A stretch of DNA of 64,000 bases from Microbacterium testaceum (GCF_006539145.1 NZ_BJML01000001.1:1-64000), one strand, 5' to 3'. Shown: positions 10,423 through 20,671, counted from the stretch's first letter. Program-made: numbers and translations. Notes: generated by a model not told the origin, from the sequence alone.

Positions 10423-10704
10423 ATGCCTCGCAGCCTTAAGAAGGGCCCCTTCGTCGACGAGCACCTGCTTCGCAAGGTCGTCTCGCAGAACGAAGCCGGT
10501 TCGAAGAACGTCATCAAGACCTGGTCGCGCCGTTCGATGATCATCCCCGCCATGCTGGGACACACCATCGCCGTGCACGACGGACGCAAGCACATCCCCG
10601 TGTTCGTGACCGAGACCATGGTCGGCCACAAGCTGGGCGAGTTCTCGCCCACCCGCACCTTCCGCGGCCACGTGAAGGACGACAAGAAGGGCCGTCGCCG
10701 CTAA
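10423..10704 (+). CDS. rpsS: 30S ribosomal protein S19
   Basis: 93 residues. S19 complexes with S13 in the 30S head and contacts the A-site t[18 protein letters not shown] and the [13 protein letters not shown] segment identify it. TAGAGGAAG lies before its ATG. It is 12 nt after rplB. Confidence 0.98.
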   Translation: MPRSLKKGPFVDEHLLRKVVSQNEAGSKNVIKTWSRRSMIIPAMLGHTIAVHDGRKHIPVFVTETMVGHKLGEFSPTRTFRGHVKDDKKGRRR

Positions 10705-10726
10705 GGCGACCGAGGAGGAGAGAGAA

Positions 10727-11125
10727 ATGGTGGAGTCCATCGCACGTGTGCGACACATCCGCGTGACCCCTCAGAAGGCTCGTCGCGTCGTCGCCCTCAT
10801 CAAGGGCAAGCAGGCCGAAGAGGCCCTCGCGATCCTGAAGTTCGCGCCCCAGGGCGCGAGCGAGCCGATCTACAAGCTCGTCGCCTCGGCCATCGCGAAC
10901 GCTCGCGTCACGGCCGACAAGACGAACGAGTACCTGGACGACGCAGACCTGTACGTGAAGAACGCGTACGTCGACGAGGGCACGACGCTCAAGCGTTTCC
11001 AGCCCCGCGCTCAGGGTCGTGCCTTCCAGATCAAGAAGCGCACGAGCCACATCACGGTCGTGCTCGCGACGCCCGAGACCGCTGAGGCGGCTCCGGCGCG
11101 CGCCAACAAGAAGGCGAGCAAGTAA
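10727..11125 (+). CDS. rplV: 50S ribosomal protein L22
   Basis: 132 residues with a short basic/alanine C-terminal tail. L22 binds all domains of 23S rRNA, and its beta-hairpin (the [19 protein letters not shown] region) narrows the exit tunnel where macrolides act. The ATG at 10727 follows GAGGAGAGAG. The stop (TAATG) shares one base with the rpsC start. Confidence 0.98.
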   Translation: MVESIARVRHIRVTPQKARRVVALIKGKQAEEALAILKFAPQGASEPIYKLVASAIANARVTADKTNEYLDDADLYVKNAYVDEGTTLKRFQPRAQGRAFQIKKRTSHITVVLATPETAEAAPARANKKASK

Positions 11126-11883
11126 TGGGACAGAAAGTCAACCCGTACGGCTTCCGCCTCGGCATCACGACTGACCACGTGTCGCGGTGGTTCTCGGACT
11201 CGACGAAGGCCGGTCAGCGCTACGCCGACTACCTCGCCGAGGACATCAAGATCCGTCGCCTGCTGACCACGTCGCTCGACCGCGCCGGCGTCAGCAACAT
11301 CGAGATCGAGCGCACGCGTGACCGCGTCCGCGTCGACATTCACACCGCCCGTCCGGGCATCGTGATCGGTCGCCGCGGCGCCGAGGCCGAGCGCATCCGT
11401 GCCGACCTCGAGAAGCTCACCGGTAAGCAGATCCAGCTGAACATCCTCGAGGTCAAGAACCCCGAGGCCGACGCTCAGCTGGTGGCTCAGGGTGTCGCCG
11501 AGCAGCTCACGGCTCGCGTGGCTTTCCGCCGCGCCATGCGCAAGGGTCTCCAGGGCGCGCAGCGTGCCGGCGCAAAGGGTGTTCGCATCCAGGTGTCGGG
11601 CCGCCTCGGCGGCGCCGAGATGAGCCGCTCCGAGTTCTACCGCGAAGGCCGTGTGCCCCTGCACACCCTGCGCGCGAACATCGACTACGGCTTCTACGAG
11701 GCCAAGACCACCTTCGGCCGCATCGGCGTGAAGGTCTGGATCTACAAGGGCGACCTCACCAACAAGGAGCTCGCCCGCGAGCAGGCCAACGCGCCCAAGT
11801 CGCGCGGTCGTGACGACCGCGGTGGCGACCGTCGTCGTGGCCCTCGCAACGAGGCCCCCGTGGCAGAAGGAGCGTCGGCGTAA
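11125..11883 (+). CDS. rpsC: 30S ribosomal protein S3
   Basis: 252 residues. S3 has an N-terminal KH domain ([15 protein letters not shown], the GxxG loop) and helps form the mRNA entry channel with helicase activity. The C-terminus ends in an Arg/Asp/Gly tail, common in actinobacteria. Start and stop overlap neighbours by one base (TAATG). Confidence 0.98.
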   Translation: MGQKVNPYGFRLGITTDHVSRWFSDSTKAGQRYADYLAEDIKIRRLLTTSLDRAGVSNIEIERTRDRVRVDIHTARPGIVIGRRGAEAERIRADLEKLTGKQIQLNILEVKNPEADAQLVAQGVAEQLTARVAFRRAMRKGLQGAQRAGAKGVRIQVSGRLGGAEMSRSEFYREGRVPLHTLRANIDYGFYEAKTTFGRIGVKVWIYKGDLTNKELAREQANAPKSRGRDDRGGDRRRGPRNEAPVAEGASA

Positions 11884-12302
11884 TGCTCATCCCCCGCAAG
11901 GTCAAGTACCGCAAGCAGCACCACCCCGGACGCTCGGGCCAGGCCACCGGTGGCACCCAGGTGTCGTTCGGTGAGTTCGGGATCCAGGCGCTGACCCCCG
12001 CGTACGTGACGAACCGTCAGATCGAGTCCGCTCGTATCGCCATGACGCGTCACATCAAGCGCGGCGGAAAGGTGTGGATCAACATCTACCCCGACCGCCC
12101 CCTCACGAAGAAGCCCGCTGAAACCCGCATGGGTTCCGGTAAGGGCTCGCCGGAGTGGTGGGTCGCCAACGTCAAGCCGGGCCGCGTCCTCTTCGAGGTC
12201 GCGGGAGTCGACGAGCAGCTCGCTCGTGAGGCCCTGACCCGAGCAATTCACAAGCTGCCCCTGAAGGCACGCATCATCAAGCGCGAGGAGGGCGACGCGT
12301 AA
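11883..12302 (+). CDS. rplP: 50S ribosomal protein L16
   Basis: 139 residues. L16 helps position the A-site tRNA and completes the peptidyl-transferase centre. [16 protein letters not shown] and [13 protein letters not shown] are diagnostic. It overlaps rpsC and rpmC by one base on each side, so the block is translationally coupled. Confidence 0.98.
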   Translation: MLIPRKVKYRKQHHPGRSGQATGGTQVSFGEFGIQALTPAYVTNRQIESARIAMTRHIKRGGKVWINIYPDRPLTKKPAETRMGSGKGSPEWWVANVKPGRVLFEVAGVDEQLAREALTRAIHKLPLKARIIKREEGDA

Positions 12303-12613
12303 TGGCGATCGGCACCAAGCAGCTCGCCCCGAGCGAGCTCGACACGTTCGAAGACCAGCGCCTCGTCGAGGAGCTGCGTAAGGCCAAGGAAGAGCTGTTC
12401 AACCTGCGCTTCCAGTCGGCCACCGGCCAGCTCGACAGCCACGGACGCATCCGTGCAGTCAAGCGCGACATCGCGCGTCTGTACACGGTGATCCGTGAGC
12501 GCGAGCTCGGCATCCGCGCCACCCCGGCCCCGGTCGAGGCGACCAAGGCGAAGAAGAGCAAGGCGAAGAAGGCGGACTCCGCTGACGACGCCGCGAAGGA
12601 AGAGGCGGAGTAA
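12302..12613 (+). CDS. rpmC: 50S ribosomal protein L29 with extended tail
   Basis: 103 residues, longer than the usual 60-70. The core ([20 protein letters not shown], the two-helix hairpin) ends near residue 75. A Lys/Ala/Glu tail of about 28 residues follows. L29 sits beside L23 at the tunnel exit and contacts trigger factor, so the tail would lie on the ribosome surface near that dock. It overlaps both neighbours by one base. Confidence 0.97.
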   Translation: MAIGTKQLAPSELDTFEDQRLVEELRKAKEELFNLRFQSATGQLDSHGRIRAVKRDIARLYTVIRERELGIRATPAPVEATKAKKSKAKKADSADDAAKEEAE

Positions 12614-12939
12614 TGGCTACCGCGAAGAAGGCCGAGGCGCAGGTCGTCGGTCACGAGCACTCCGAGAACGACGTTCGCGACGAGAACGCCCGCGGTTACC
12701 GCAAGGCGCGTCGTGGATACGTCGTCAGCGACAAGATGGACAAGACCATCGTCGTCGAGGTCGAGGACCGTGTGAAGCACCCGCTCTACGGCAAGGTCAT
12801 CCGCCGCACGTCGAAGGTCAAGGCTCACGACGAGTCCAACTCGGCGGGCATCGGCGACCTCGTCGTCATCAACGAGACCCGTCCGCTCAGCGCCACCAAG
12901 CGCTGGCGCCTGGTCGAGATCCTCGAGAAGGCCAAGTAA
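12613..12939 (+). CDS. rpsQ: 30S ribosomal protein S17 with N-terminal extension
   Basis: 108 residues. The OB-fold core ([21 protein letters not shown]) begins near residue 33. The preceding ~30 residues are a charged extension of a kind often seen in actinobacteria. S17 is a primary binder of the 16S 5' domain. The start overlaps the rpmC stop by one base. Confidence 0.97.
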   Translation: MATAKKAEAQVVGHEHSENDVRDENARGYRKARRGYVVSDKMDKTIVVEVEDRVKHPLYGKVIRRTSKVKAHDESNSAGIGDLVVINETRPLSATKRWRLVEILEKAK

Positions 12940-12974
12940 GCCTCGCGGCTTACTTGGAACCCAAGGAGTAAACA

Positions 12975-13343
12975 GTGATTCAGAACGAATCCCGGCTGAA
13001 GGTCGCCGACAACACCGGCGCCAAGGAGCTGCTCACCATCCGCGTGCTCGGTGGCTCCAACCGCCGTTACGCCGGCCTGGGCGACGTCATCGTCGCCACG
13101 GTCAAGGACGCGATCCCGGGTGGAAACGTCAAGAAGGGCGACGTGGTCAAGGCCGTCGTCGTCCGTGTCGTCAAGCAGACCCGCCGTCCCGACGGCTCGT
13201 ACATCAAGTTCGACGAGAACGCCGCCGTGATCCTGAAGAACGACGGGGAGCCCCGCGGCACCCGCATCTTCGGACCGGTCGGTCGTGAGCTTCGCGACAA
13301 GAAGTTCATGAAGATCGTCTCGCTCGCCCCGGAGGTCATCTGA
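12975..13343 (+). CDS. rplN: 50S ribosomal protein L14
   Basis: 122 residues, the normal length. L14 forms part of an intersubunit bridge and is the docking site of RsfS. The GTG at 12975 follows [25 protein letters not shown] is the universal N-terminus. It is the first gene of the classical spc part; no separate promoter is evident in the 35-nt gap. Confidence 0.98.
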   Translation: MIQNESRLKVADNTGAKELLTIRVLGGSNRRYAGLGDVIVATVKDAIPGGNVKKGDVVKAVVVRVVKQTRRPDGSYIKFDENAAVILKNDGEPRGTRIFGPVGRELRDKKFMKIVSLAPEVI

Positions 13344-13345
13344 TC

Positions 13346-13705
13346 ATGGCGAAAATCAAAAAGGGCGACCTGGTTCAGGTCATCTCGGGTGCCAAGCCCG
13401 AGCGTGGCGGCGACCGCGGGAAGCAGGGTAAGGTCCTCGAGGTCCTGACCGAGCAGAACCGCGTCATCGTCGAGGGCGTGAACTACGTCACCAAGCACAA
13501 CCGCGTGGGCCAGTCTCAGCGCGGCACCAAGACCGGTGGCATCGAGACCTTCGAGGCCCCGATCCACATCTCCAACGTCGCGCTCGTCGACCCCTCGACC
13601 AAGAAGCCGACCCGCGTCGGTCACCGCGTCGAGGAGCAGGTGAAGGACGGCGTCAAGCGCACCGTCCGCGTGCGCTTCGCGAAGAAGTCAGGCAAGGACC
13701 TCTGA
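13346..13705 (+). CDS. rplX: 50S ribosomal protein L24
   Basis: 119 residues. L24 initiates 50S assembly. The N-terminal KOW motif ([26 protein letters not shown]) is complete. It lies 2 nt after rplN and 2 nt before rplE. Confidence 0.98.
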   Translation: MAKIKKGDLVQVISGAKPERGGDRGKQGKVLEVLTEQNRVIVEGVNYVTKHNRVGQSQRGTKTGGIETFEAPIHISNVALVDPSTKKPTRVGHRVEEQVKDGVKRTVRVRFAKKSGKDL

Positions 13706-13707
13706 AC

Positions 13708-14298
13708 ATGAGCACCTCGACTGCCGCGGTGGCTGGCAAGATCCAGCCCCGCCTCAAGCAGAAGTACAACGCCGAGATCAAGAAGGCGCTGCAGGACGAA
13801 TTCGGCTACGCGAACGTCATGCAGATCCCCGGTCTGGTCAAGGTGGTCGTGAACACCGGTGTCGGCGAGGCTGCTCGCGACAGCAAGGTGATCGATGGCG
13901 CGGTCGAAGACCTCACCAAGATCACCGGTCAGAAGCCCATCGTCACGAAGGCCCGCAAGTCCATCGCACAGTTCAAGCTGCGTGAGGGCCAGGCCATCGG
14001 CGCGCACGTCACCCTCCGCGGTGACCGTGCGTGGGAGTTCGTGGACCGCCTGGTCAACCTCGCCCTGCCCCGCATCCGCGACTTCCGCGGTTTGTCGGCC
14101 AAGCAGTTCGACGGCAACGGCAACTACACCTTCGGTCTCCAGGAGCAGTCCGTGTTCCACGAGATCGACCAGGACCGCATCGACCGCGTGCGTGGTTTCG
14201 ACATCACGATCGTCACCACCGCGAAGACCGACGACGAGGGCCGTTCGCTGCTGCGTCAGCTCGGGTTCCCGTTCCAGTCGGCCGACGCGCAAGCCTGA
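13708..14298 (+). CDS. rplE: 50S ribosomal protein L5
   Basis: 196 residues. L5 binds 5S rRNA in the central protuberance and contacts P-site tRNA. The [15 protein letters not shown] and [20 protein letters not shown] segments are diagnostic. Usually rpsN follows rplE in the spc operon. Here the gene is followed by a hairpin and then rpsH. Confidence 0.98.
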   Translation: MSTSTAAVAGKIQPRLKQKYNAEIKKALQDEFGYANVMQIPGLVKVVVNTGVGEAARDSKVIDGAVEDLTKITGQKPIVTKARKSIAQFKLREGQAIGAHVTLRGDRAWEFVDRLVNLALPRIRDFRGLSAKQFDGNGNYTFGLQEQSVFHEIDQDRIDRVRGFDITIVTTAKTDDEGRSLLRQLGFPFQSADAQA

Positions 14299-14303
14299 CA
14301 CCC

Positions 14304-14330
14304 AGGGCCCCCGGGGTTTCCGGGGGCCCT
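14304..14330 (+). terminator. Hairpin between rplE and rpsH
   Basis: An 11-bp perfect stem (14304-14314 with 14320-14330, AGGGCCCCCGG) with a GGTTT loop, then TTCATCG. It looks like an attenuator or partial terminator inside the operon, at the site where rpsN normally sits. Confidence 0.6.
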
Positions 14331-14391
14331 TCATCGAAGGTCGACTGTCGCGTAACGGCAGCCGAAACCTCATGATCGAAAGAAGCAACAC

Positions 14392-14790
14392 ATGACGATG
14401 ACAGACCCGGTCGCAGACATGCTGACCCGTCTGCGCAACGCGAACTCGGCGCACCACGACTCCGTGTCGATGCCGAGCTCGAAGCTCAAGACGAACATCG
14501 CCGCCATCCTCAAGCAGGAGGGTTACATCGCCGACTGGAACGTCGAAGACGCTCGCGTCGGCCAGACCCTCAACATGACGCTGAAGTACGGCCCGAACCG
14601 CGAGCGGTCGATCGCCGGCATCAAGCGCGTGTCGAAGCCCGGCCTCCGCGTGTACGCGAAGTCGACCGAGGTCCCCACGGTCCTCGGTGGCCTCGGCGTC
14701 GCCATCCTGTCCACCTCCTCCGGTCTCCTCACCGACCGTCAGGCCGAGCAGAAGGGCGTCGGCGGGGAAGTCCTCGCCTACGTGTGGTGA
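14392..14790 (+). CDS. rpsH: 30S ribosomal protein S8
   Basis: 132 residues. S8 binds helix 21 of 16S rRNA in the central domain and, in E. coli, represses the spc operon. [18 protein letters not shown] and the [15 protein letters not shown]-terminus are typical. GAAAGAAG precedes the ATG. It is 93 nt from rplE, the largest gap inside this operon. Confidence 0.98.
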   Translation: MTMTDPVADMLTRLRNANSAHHDSVSMPSSKLKTNIAAILKQEGYIADWNVEDARVGQTLNMTLKYGPNRERSIAGIKRVSKPGLRVYAKSTEVPTVLGGLGVAILSTSSGLLTDRQAEQKGVGGEVLAYVW

Positions 14791-14796
14791 TCTGAC

Positions 14797-15333
14797 ATGT
14801 CGCGTATTGGACGTCTTCCCATCGACATCCCCGCCGGCGTCACCGTTTCGGTGAACGGACGGGAGGTCTCCGTCAAGGGCCCCAAGGGCGAGCTCGCGCT
14901 CACCGTGGCACAGCCCCTCGAGGTCGCGGTCGAAGAGAACCAGGTTCTCGTCACCCGGCCCGACGACGAGCGCGAGTCGCGGTCGCTCCACGGCCTGACC
15001 CGCACGCTCATCAACAACAACATCATCGGTGTCACCCAGGGCTACACCAAGGGCCTCGAGGTCGTCGGCACGGGTTACCGCGTGGCGCAGAAGGGGAGCT
15101 CGGTCGAGTTCGCCCTCGGCTTCTCGCACCCCGTCCTCATCGACCCGCCCGCCGGGATCACCCTCACGGTCGAAGGCAACAACAAGCTCACCGTGAGCGG
15201 CATCGACAAGCAGGCCGTCGGCGAGGCCGCTGCCAACATCCGCAAGATCCGTAAGCCCGAGCCCTACAAGGGCAAGGGTGTGCGGTACGCGGGCGAGGTC
15301 GTGCGCCGCAAGGCCGGAAAGAGTGGTAAGTAG
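14797..15333 (+). CDS. rplF: 50S ribosomal protein L6
   Basis: 178 residues with two repeated alpha/beta domains. L6 lies near the factor-binding site and the sarcin-ricin loop. [15 protein letters not shown] and the [15 protein letters not shown]-terminal motif identify it. It is 6 nt after rpsH and 2 nt before rplR. Confidence 0.98.
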   Translation: MSRIGRLPIDIPAGVTVSVNGREVSVKGPKGELALTVAQPLEVAVEENQVLVTRPDDERESRSLHGLTRTLINNNIIGVTQGYTKGLEVVGTGYRVAQKGSSVEFALGFSHPVLIDPPAGITLTVEGNNKLTVSGIDKQAVGEAAANIRKIRKPEPYKGKGVRYAGEVVRRKAGKSGK

Positions 15334-15335
15334 CC

Positions 15336-15695
15336 ATGGCTGTCAAGACAAAGTCCGTCGCTCGCTCGCGTCGTCACCTGCGTCTTCGCAAGAAGATCGT
15401 CGGCACCGAGCTGCGCCCCCGTCTCGTGGTGACGCGTTCCGCCCGCCACGTGTTCGTCCAGGTCGTGGACGACAGCAAGGGCCACACCGTGGCCTCCGCC
15501 TCCACCCTCGAGACCGACCTGCGCGGCTTCGACGGTGACAAGACCGCCAAGGCCCGCAAGGTCGGCGAGATCGTCGCCGAGCGTGCGAAGGCCGCTGGCG
15601 TGTCCGACGTCGTGTTCGACCGCGGCGGTAACCGTTACGCCGGTCGCGTCGCCGCGATCGCCGACGGAGCTCGCGAAGGAGGGCTGAACCTGTGA
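15336..15695 (+). CDS. rplR: 50S ribosomal protein L18
   Basis: 119 residues. L18 carries 5S rRNA into the 50S subunit. The basic N-terminus and the [25 protein letters not shown] motif are typical. Its stop overlaps the rpsE GTG start. Confidence 0.98.
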   Translation: MAVKTKSVARSRRHLRLRKKIVGTELRPRLVVTRSARHVFVQVVDDSKGHTVASASTLETDLRGFDGDKTAKARKVGEIVAERAKAAGVSDVVFDRGGNRYAGRVAAIADGAREGGLNL

Positions 15696-16372
15696 GTGAC
15701 AACAAGGAGACCGAAGTGACCGAGCAGACTGCACCGGCTGAGGGTGCGGCTGCGGCTCAGGCCCCCGCCGAGCGTGAGCGTGAGCCGCGTCGCGGTGGTC
15801 GCGAGCGCAACACCAACCAGCGCGACCGTGGTTCGCGCGACCGCAACGAGAGCCAGTTCCTCGAGCGCGTCGTGACGATCAACCGCGTGTCGAAGGTGGT
15901 CAAGGGTGGCCGTCGCTTCAGCTTCACGGCGCTCGTCGTCGTGGGCGATGGCAACGGCGTCGTGGGCGTCGGTTACGGCAAGGCCCGCGAAGTCCCCCTC
16001 GCGATCTCCAAGGGTGTCGAAGAGGCCAAGCGCAACTTCTTCCGCGTCCCCCGCTCGGGCTCGACCATTCCCCACCCCGTCCAGGGTGAGGCCGCTGCCG
16101 GTGTGGTGCTCCTGCGCCCCGCCGCCGCCGGTACCGGTGTCATCGCCGGTGGTCCCGTCCGCGCCGTCCTCGAGTGCGCAGGCATCCACGATGTCCTCTC
16201 GAAGTCGCTCGGTTCGTCGAACACGATCAACATCGTGCACGCGACCGTCGAGGCGCTGAAGTCGCTCGAGGAGCCCCGCGCCGTGGCCGCCCGCCGTGGC
16301 CTGGAGTTCGACCAGGTCGCCCCGGCCCGCCTCGTGCGCGCTGAGGCGGCTGCTCAGAAGGTAGGTGCCTGA
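15692..16372 (+). CDS. rpsE: 30S ribosomal protein S5 with N-terminal extension
   Basis: 226 residues. The first ~50 are a low-complexity Glu/Ala then Arg/Asn/Asp stretch. The core begins near [21 protein letters not shown]5 lies at the mRNA entry channel and affects accuracy; the [12 protein letters not shown] region carries the conserved double-stranded RNA-binding fold. The GTG start overlaps the rplR stop and the final TGATG overlaps rpmD by one base. Confidence 0.98.
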   Translation: MSDNKETEVTEQTAPAEGAAAAQAPAEREREPRRGGRERNTNQRDRGSRDRNESQFLERVVTINRVSKVVKGGRRFSFTALVVVGDGNGVVGVGYGKAREVPLAISKGVEEAKRNFFRVPRSGSTIPHPVQGEAAAGVVLLRPAAAGTGVIAGGPVRAVLECAGIHDVLSKSLGSSNTINIVHATVEALKSLEEPRAVAARRGLEFDQVAPARLVRAEAAAQKVGA

Positions 16373-16557
16373 TGGCCGAGCGTCTGAAGGTCACGCAGAT
16401 CAAGTCCAAGGTGAGCGAGAAGCAGAACCAGCGTGACACGCTGCGCTCGCTCGGTCTCAAACGGATCGGCGACTCGGTCGTCCGTCCGGACGACGCGCAG
16501 ACGCGCGGTTACGTCAAGACCGTCGCCCACCTCGTCAAGGTTGAGGAGATCGACTAA
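16372..16557 (+). CDS. rpmD: 50S ribosomal protein L30
   Basis: 61 residues, the normal length. [30 protein letters not shown] is the family signature without break. It overlaps both rpsE and rplO by one base (TGATG and TAATG). Confidence 0.97.
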   Translation: MAERLKVTQIKSKVSEKQNQRDTLRSLGLKRIGDSVVRPDDAQTRGYVKTVAHLVKVEEID

Positions 16558-17090
16558 TGGCTGCCAAGAAGGACGAGACCGCCACGGTCGACGCCCCGAA
16601 GAAGGCATCGGCCCGTAAGACGGCCGAGAAGAACGAAGCCCCCGCGGCGCGCCCCGGTGTGCTCAAGGTCCACCACCTGCGTCCCGTCCCGGGCGCTCGC
16701 ACCGCGAAGACCCGTGTGGGTCGCGGTGAGGGCTCGAAGGGTAAGACGGCCGGTCGCGGTACCAAGGGAACCAAGGCCCGTTACCAGGTCCGTGTCGGCT
16801 TCGAGGGTGGGCAGATGCCGCTGCACATGCGCACCCCGAAGCTCCGCGGCTTCAAGAACCCGTTCCGCGTCGAGTACCAGGTCGTGAACCTGGACAAGCT
16901 CGGCGAGCTCTACCCGCAGGGTGGCGACGTGACCGTCGCCGACCTAGTGGCCAAGGGCGCCGTCCGCAAGAACGAGAAGGTCAAGGTGCTCGGCACCGGC
17001 GACATCTCGGTCGCGCTGACCGTCTCGGTCGACAAGGTCTCCGGCTCGGCTGAGCAGAAGATCGTCGCCGCCGGCGGCTCCGTCAACTGA
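16557..17090 (+). CDS. rplO: 50S ribosomal protein L15 with N-terminal extension
   Basis: 177 residues. L15 is a late assembly protein of the 50S core. The conserved part starts at about residue 35 ([20 protein letters not shown]); the preceding Lys/Ala/Glu-rich stretch is extra. The glycine-rich [17 protein letters not shown] loop is present. It is the last gene before a strong terminator that separates it from secY. Confidence 0.97.
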   Translation: MAAKKDETATVDAPKKASARKTAEKNEAPAARPGVLKVHHLRPVPGARTAKTRVGRGEGSKGKTAGRGTKGTKARYQVRVGFEGGQMPLHMRTPKLRGFKNPFRVEYQVVNLDKLGELYPQGGDVTVADLVAKGAVRKNEKVKVLGTGDISVALTVSVDKVSGSAEQKIVAAGGSVN

Positions 17091-17101
17091 CGCCCGACCC
17101 T

Positions 17102-17137
17102 GAAGGGGCCGGCGGCCTTACGGCCGTCGGCCCCTTC
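17102..17137 (+). terminator. Terminator after rplO
   Basis: A 16-bp stem (17102-17117 with 17122-17137, one G-U pair) with a TTAC loop, ending in CCCCTTCTGG. In many bacteria secY is co-transcribed with rplO; here this hairpin intervenes. Confidence 0.75.
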
Positions 17138-17199
17138 TGGGTTAGTCTGATTTGGTGTGCGCCCTGTCGCATGCCGAGATCGTTCTGGAGGATTCTCCC

Positions 17200-18522
17200 T
17201 TGTTCAGCGCCATCGCGCGGGTTTTCCGCACGCCCGACCTGAGGCGGAAGATCGCCTTCACGCTGGGCATCATCGCCATCTACCGGCTGGGTGCCCACGT
17301 GCCGACGCCCTTCGTCGACTTCCCGAACGTTCAGCAGTGCCTGAACCAATCGGGCGGTACCGAGGGCCTGCTGTCCCTGGTCAACCTGTTCTCCGGTGGC
17401 GCTCTGCTGCAGCTATCGATCTTCGCCCTCGGTGTCATGCCGTACATCACGGCGACCATCATCGTGCAGCTGCTGCGCGTCGTGATCCCGCACTTCGAGA
17501 CCCTTTACAAAGAGGGTCAAGCGGGCCAGGCGAAGCTCACGCAGTACACCCGCTACCTGACCATCGCGCTCGCGCTCCTCCAGTCGACGACTCTCGTCAC
17601 GGTCGCTCGCTCGGGTCAGCTCTTCGGCTCGGCTGGCGTGCCCGAGTGCCAGCAGCTCCTCACGAACGACATCTGGTGGGCGCAGCTGCTCATGATCATC
17701 ACCATGACCGCCGGTACCGGCCTGGTCATGTGGTTCGCCGAGCTCGTCACCGAGCGCGGTGTCGGCAACGGCATGTCGATCCTCATCTTCACCTCGATCG
17801 CCGCGACCTTCCCCGGCGCCATGATCTCGATCCTCAACGCCCGCGGCGTCGAGGTCTTCCTCCTGGTGCTCGCCGTGAGCATCGTGATCGTCGCCCTCGT
17901 CGTCTTCGTCGAGCAGTCCCAACGACGTATCCCCGTGCAGTACGCCAAGCGGATGGTCGGTCGTCGTACTTACGGCGGCACGAACACGTACATCCCGATC
18001 AAGGTCAACATGGCCGGCGTCGTGCCCGTCATCTTCGCCTCGTCGCTGCTGTACATTCCCGCGCTCATCGCGCAGTTCAACCAGCCGCAGGCCGGTCAAG
18101 AGCCGGCGCCGTGGGTCACGTGGATCTCGCAGTACCTGACGCGCGGCGACCACCCGCTGTACATGCTCGTCTACTTCCTGCTCATCATCGGGTTCGCCTA
18201 CTTCTACGTCGCGATCACCTTCAACCCGGTCGACGTCGCAGACAACATGAAGAAGTACGGCGGGTTCATCCCGGGCATCCGTGCTGGTCGTCCCACCGCC
18301 GAGTACCTCGACTACGTGCTCACGCGCATCACATTGCCGGGCTCGATCTACCTCGGCCTGATCGCGCTTCTTCCGCTGGTGGCGCTGGCCACCGTGGGCG
18401 CGAACCAGAACTTCCCGTTCGGCGGAGCCTCGATCCTCATCATCGTCGGTGTCGGTCTCGAGACGGTGAAGCAGATCGACGCGCAGCTTCAGCAGCGCCA
18501 TTACGAAGGGCTGCTGCGATGA
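17200..18522 (+). CDS. secY: Protein translocase subunit SecY
   Basis: 440 residues. The start is the TTG at 17200, 8 nt after GGAGG (17187-17191), giving MFSAIARVFRTPDLRRKIAF; longer versions lack a site. SecY forms the protein-conducting channel with SecE and SecG. Ten membrane segments are visible, including the plug region and the YAKRMVGRRTYGG cytosolic loop that contacts SecA and ribosomes. The stop overlaps the adk start (ATGA). Confidence 0.98.
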   Translation: MFSAIARVFRTPDLRRKIAFTLGIIAIYRLGAHVPTPFVDFPNVQQCLNQSGGTEGLLSLVNLFSGGALLQLSIFALGVMPYITATIIVQLLRVVIPHFETLYKEGQAGQAKLTQYTRYLTIALALLQSTTLVTVARSGQLFGSAGVPECQQLLTNDIWWAQLLMIITMTAGTGLVMWFAELVTERGVGNGMSILIFTSIAATFPGAMISILNARGVEVFLLVLAVSIVIVALVVFVEQSQRRIPVQYAKRMVGRRTYGGTNTYIPIKVNMAGVVPVIFASSLLYIPALIAQFNQPQAGQEPAPWVTWISQYLTRGDHPLYMLVYFLLIIGFAYFYVAITFNPVDVADNMKKYGGFIPGIRAGRPTAEYLDYVLTRITLPGSIYLGLIALLPLVALATVGANQNFPFGGASILIIVGVGLETVKQIDAQLQQRHYEGLLR

Positions 18523-19115
18523 CCGCTCGGCTTCTGATCGTCGGGCCGCAGGGATCCGGCAAGGGAACGCAGGGCGTCCGCGTCGGCGAAGCTCTCGGCA
18601 TCCCGGTGGTCTCCACGGGAGACGTGTTCCGTGCCAACGTGAAAGACGGTACGGAGCTCGGTCTCCAGGTGACGTCGATCATCGACGCAGGAGACCTCGT
18701 CCCCGATGAGCTCACCAGTGCGGTCGTCCGCGACCGTCTCGGGCAGGCGGATGCCGCTGAGGGCTTCCTGCTCGACGGGTACCCGCGGAACCTCGCGCAG
18801 GTGCTGCATCTCGACGAGTTCCTCGAGGGGCGCGAGGAGTCGCTCGACGCGGTGATCGCCCTCGTCGTCCCGCGCGAGGAATCGCTCTCACGCCTCACGG
18901 CGCGCGCCGCGGAGCAGGGGCGCGCGGACGACACCGAAGAGGCCATCGCCACGCGCTTGGGCATCTACGAGCGGGAGACGGCTCCGATCCTCGACGTGTA
19001 CGGCACCCGCGGCATTGTCGACGAGATCGATGGCGTCGGCAGCCTCGACGAGGTCACGGCCCGAATCTTCGCGGCTCTCGAAGCGCGCGGTATCACCGCG
19101 ACCCCGGCCTCCTGA
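18519..19115 (+). CDS. adk: Adenylate kinase
   Basis: 198 residues. It catalyses ATP + AMP to 2 ADP and balances adenylates. The P-loop is GPQGSGKGTQ, the AMP-binding region is STGDVFRANV, and DGYPRNLAQ contains the conserved Arg. The LID is short, as in other actinobacteria, with no zinc cysteines. The ATGA overlap with secY and a 1-nt gap to map keep the classical secY-adk-map order. Confidence 0.97.
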   Translation: MTARLLIVGPQGSGKGTQGVRVGEALGIPVVSTGDVFRANVKDGTELGLQVTSIIDAGDLVPDELTSAVVRDRLGQADAAEGFLLDGYPRNLAQVLHLDEFLEGREESLDAVIALVVPREESLSRLTARAAEQGRADDTEEAIATRLGIYERETAPILDVYGTRGIVDEIDGVGSLDEVTARIFAALEARGITATPAS

Positions 19116-19116
19116 C

Positions 19117-19956
19117 GTGGGTCTGCGTTCCTCGATCTACAAGAAGCCCGCACAATTGCGGTCGATGATCGAACCCGGGTTGATCACCGCGGACGCCTTG
19201 GATGCCGTGCGCGCGCTGATCGCGCCGGGGGTGACGACGCTCGAGCTCGATGCGGCGGCTTCGGCGCTCATCACGGCGCGCGGAGCGGTATCGAATTTCC
19301 AGATGGTCCGCGGGTACCGCCACACGGTCTGCGCGTCGGTGAACGAGCAGGTGGTTCATGGCATCCCGAATGATCGCCCTCTGCAGGCGGGGGACATCCT
19401 GTCGATCGATGCGGGAGCAGAGTTCCGCGGATGGAACGGCGATTCCGCCTTCACGGTGATCGTCCCCGGCGATGCTCCCGAGGAGCTCGTCGCTCCTCGC
19501 CGTCGCCTGTCGGAGGTGACCGAGGGCTCGCTCTGGGCCGGTATCGCGGCGCTCAGTCGGGCGAGCCACCTCTCCGAGGTCGGAGCCGCCATCGAGCAGT
19601 ACATCGACGACAACGCACCCGTGGGTGGCTACGGCATCCTGCGCGACTACGTGGGCCACGGTATCGGCCGCAAGATGCACGAGTCGCCGAGCATCTTCAA
19701 TTACGCCGTGGCCGATCGCGGCCCCGAGGTGCGCCCCGGCCTGGCCGTCGCGATCGAGCCGATGGTCGTCATCGGCGATCAGGAGACATTCACCGAAGAC
19801 GACGGGTGGACCGTCTCGACGGTGGACGGCTCAGCCGGCTCCCACTGGGAACATAGTGTCGCCGTGCATGATGGGGGCATCTGGGTCCTCACCGCGCACG
19901 ACGGCGGTGCCGAGAAACTGGCGCCGTTCGGTGTGGTGCCGAAGGAGATCGATTGA
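19117..19956 (+). CDS. map: Type I methionine aminopeptidase
   Basis: 279 residues, GTG start 1 nt after the adk stop. It removes the initiator methionine from nascent proteins using two divalent metals. The ligands are visible: Asp in SIDAGAEFRGWNGDSAF (two), His in GHGIGRKMHE, Glu in AIEPMVV and a final Glu in SHWEHSVAV. The family fold is complete, with no N-terminal zinc finger. Confidence 0.96.
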   Translation: MGLRSSIYKKPAQLRSMIEPGLITADALDAVRALIAPGVTTLELDAAASALITARGAVSNFQMVRGYRHTVCASVNEQVVHGIPNDRPLQAGDILSIDAGAEFRGWNGDSAFTVIVPGDAPEELVAPRRRLSEVTEGSLWAGIAALSRASHLSEVGAAIEQYIDDNAPVGGYGILRDYVGHGIGRKMHESPSIFNYAVADRGPEVRPGLAVAIEPMVVIGDQETFTEDDGWTVSTVDGSAGSHWEHSVAVHDGGIWVLTAHDGGAEKLAPFGVVPKEID

Positions 19957-20657
19957 TGATGATGGCCGCTGCGCGGAAGACCACCAACTGGTTCGCGATC
20001 GGAGTGACCGCCGCCGCCCTGGTGGTGGTCCTCATCGTCGGGGGAGTGGTGTGGTTCGCCAACAGCCAGGCCACCTCGCCGGGTACGCTGCCGCAGGCCT
20101 CCGCCGTCAACACCGAGACCGGCGCGATCTCCGTCGGCACGGGACAAAAGACGGTGGACACCTACATCGACTTCATGTGCCCTATCTGCAATCAGTTCGA
20201 GCAGAGTTACGGCCCCACTCTCGATCAGCTCGCCGAGAGCGGCGAGATCACCCTCAACGTGCACCCCATCGCGATCCTGGACTCCAGGTCCCAGGGAACG
20301 CAGTACTCCACGCGGTCCGCGAACGCTGCTTACTGCGTCGCGGTCGACAATTCCGCGAACATCCCGGCATTCGTGAAGGCCCTGTACGCCCAGCAGCCGA
20401 CCGAGAACACCGCGGGCCTCGACAATGAGACCCTCGCGAAGATCGCCACCGCTTCGGGGGCCTCGAGTGGCGTCGCCTCCTGCATCACGGACGGGACCTA
20501 TGCGAAGTTCGTGACGGCCATGACCGAGAAGACCCCGCTGCAGCCCGGGTCGAGTCGCCCCGCCACGCCCACGATCGTCGTCGACGGGAAGACGCTGAAC
20601 AACCAGCAGGATCTCACCGGCGACCCCCAGAAGGACATCGTCCAGCGTCTGGGATAG
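19956..20657 (+). CDS. Membrane-anchored DsbA-like thiol oxidoreductase
   Basis: About 233 residues. ATG 19956 is preferred by spacing to GAAGGAG; TTG 19953 and ATGs at 19959 and 19962 are alternatives. One N-terminal membrane helix (about 15-35) is followed by an extracytoplasmic thioredoxin-fold domain with the active site D-F-M-C-P-I-C-N. A helical insertion and a cis-Pro region (RPATPTIVVDG) match the DsbA-like family of actinobacteria. It probably forms disulfides in exported proteins. It overlaps the map stop region, so it is the end of the secY operon. Confidence 0.88.
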   Translation: MMMAAARKTTNWFAIGVTAAALVVVLIVGGVVWFANSQATSPGTLPQASAVNTETGAISVGTGQKTVDTYIDFMCPICNQFEQSYGPTLDQLAESGEITLNVHPIAILDSRSQGTQYSTRSANAAYCVAVDNSANIPAFVKALYAQQPTENTAGLDNETLAKIATASGASSGVASCITDGTYAKFVTAMTEKTPLQPGSSRPATPTIVVDGKTLNNQQDLTGDPQKDIVQRLG

Positions 20658-20671
20658 GTGCGTTCGTGGCG

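Noticed and set aside
17157..18518. Arg/His-rich frame in front of adk
   Set aside because: It is an out-of-frame reading of secY that runs into adk; adk has its own start at 18519.
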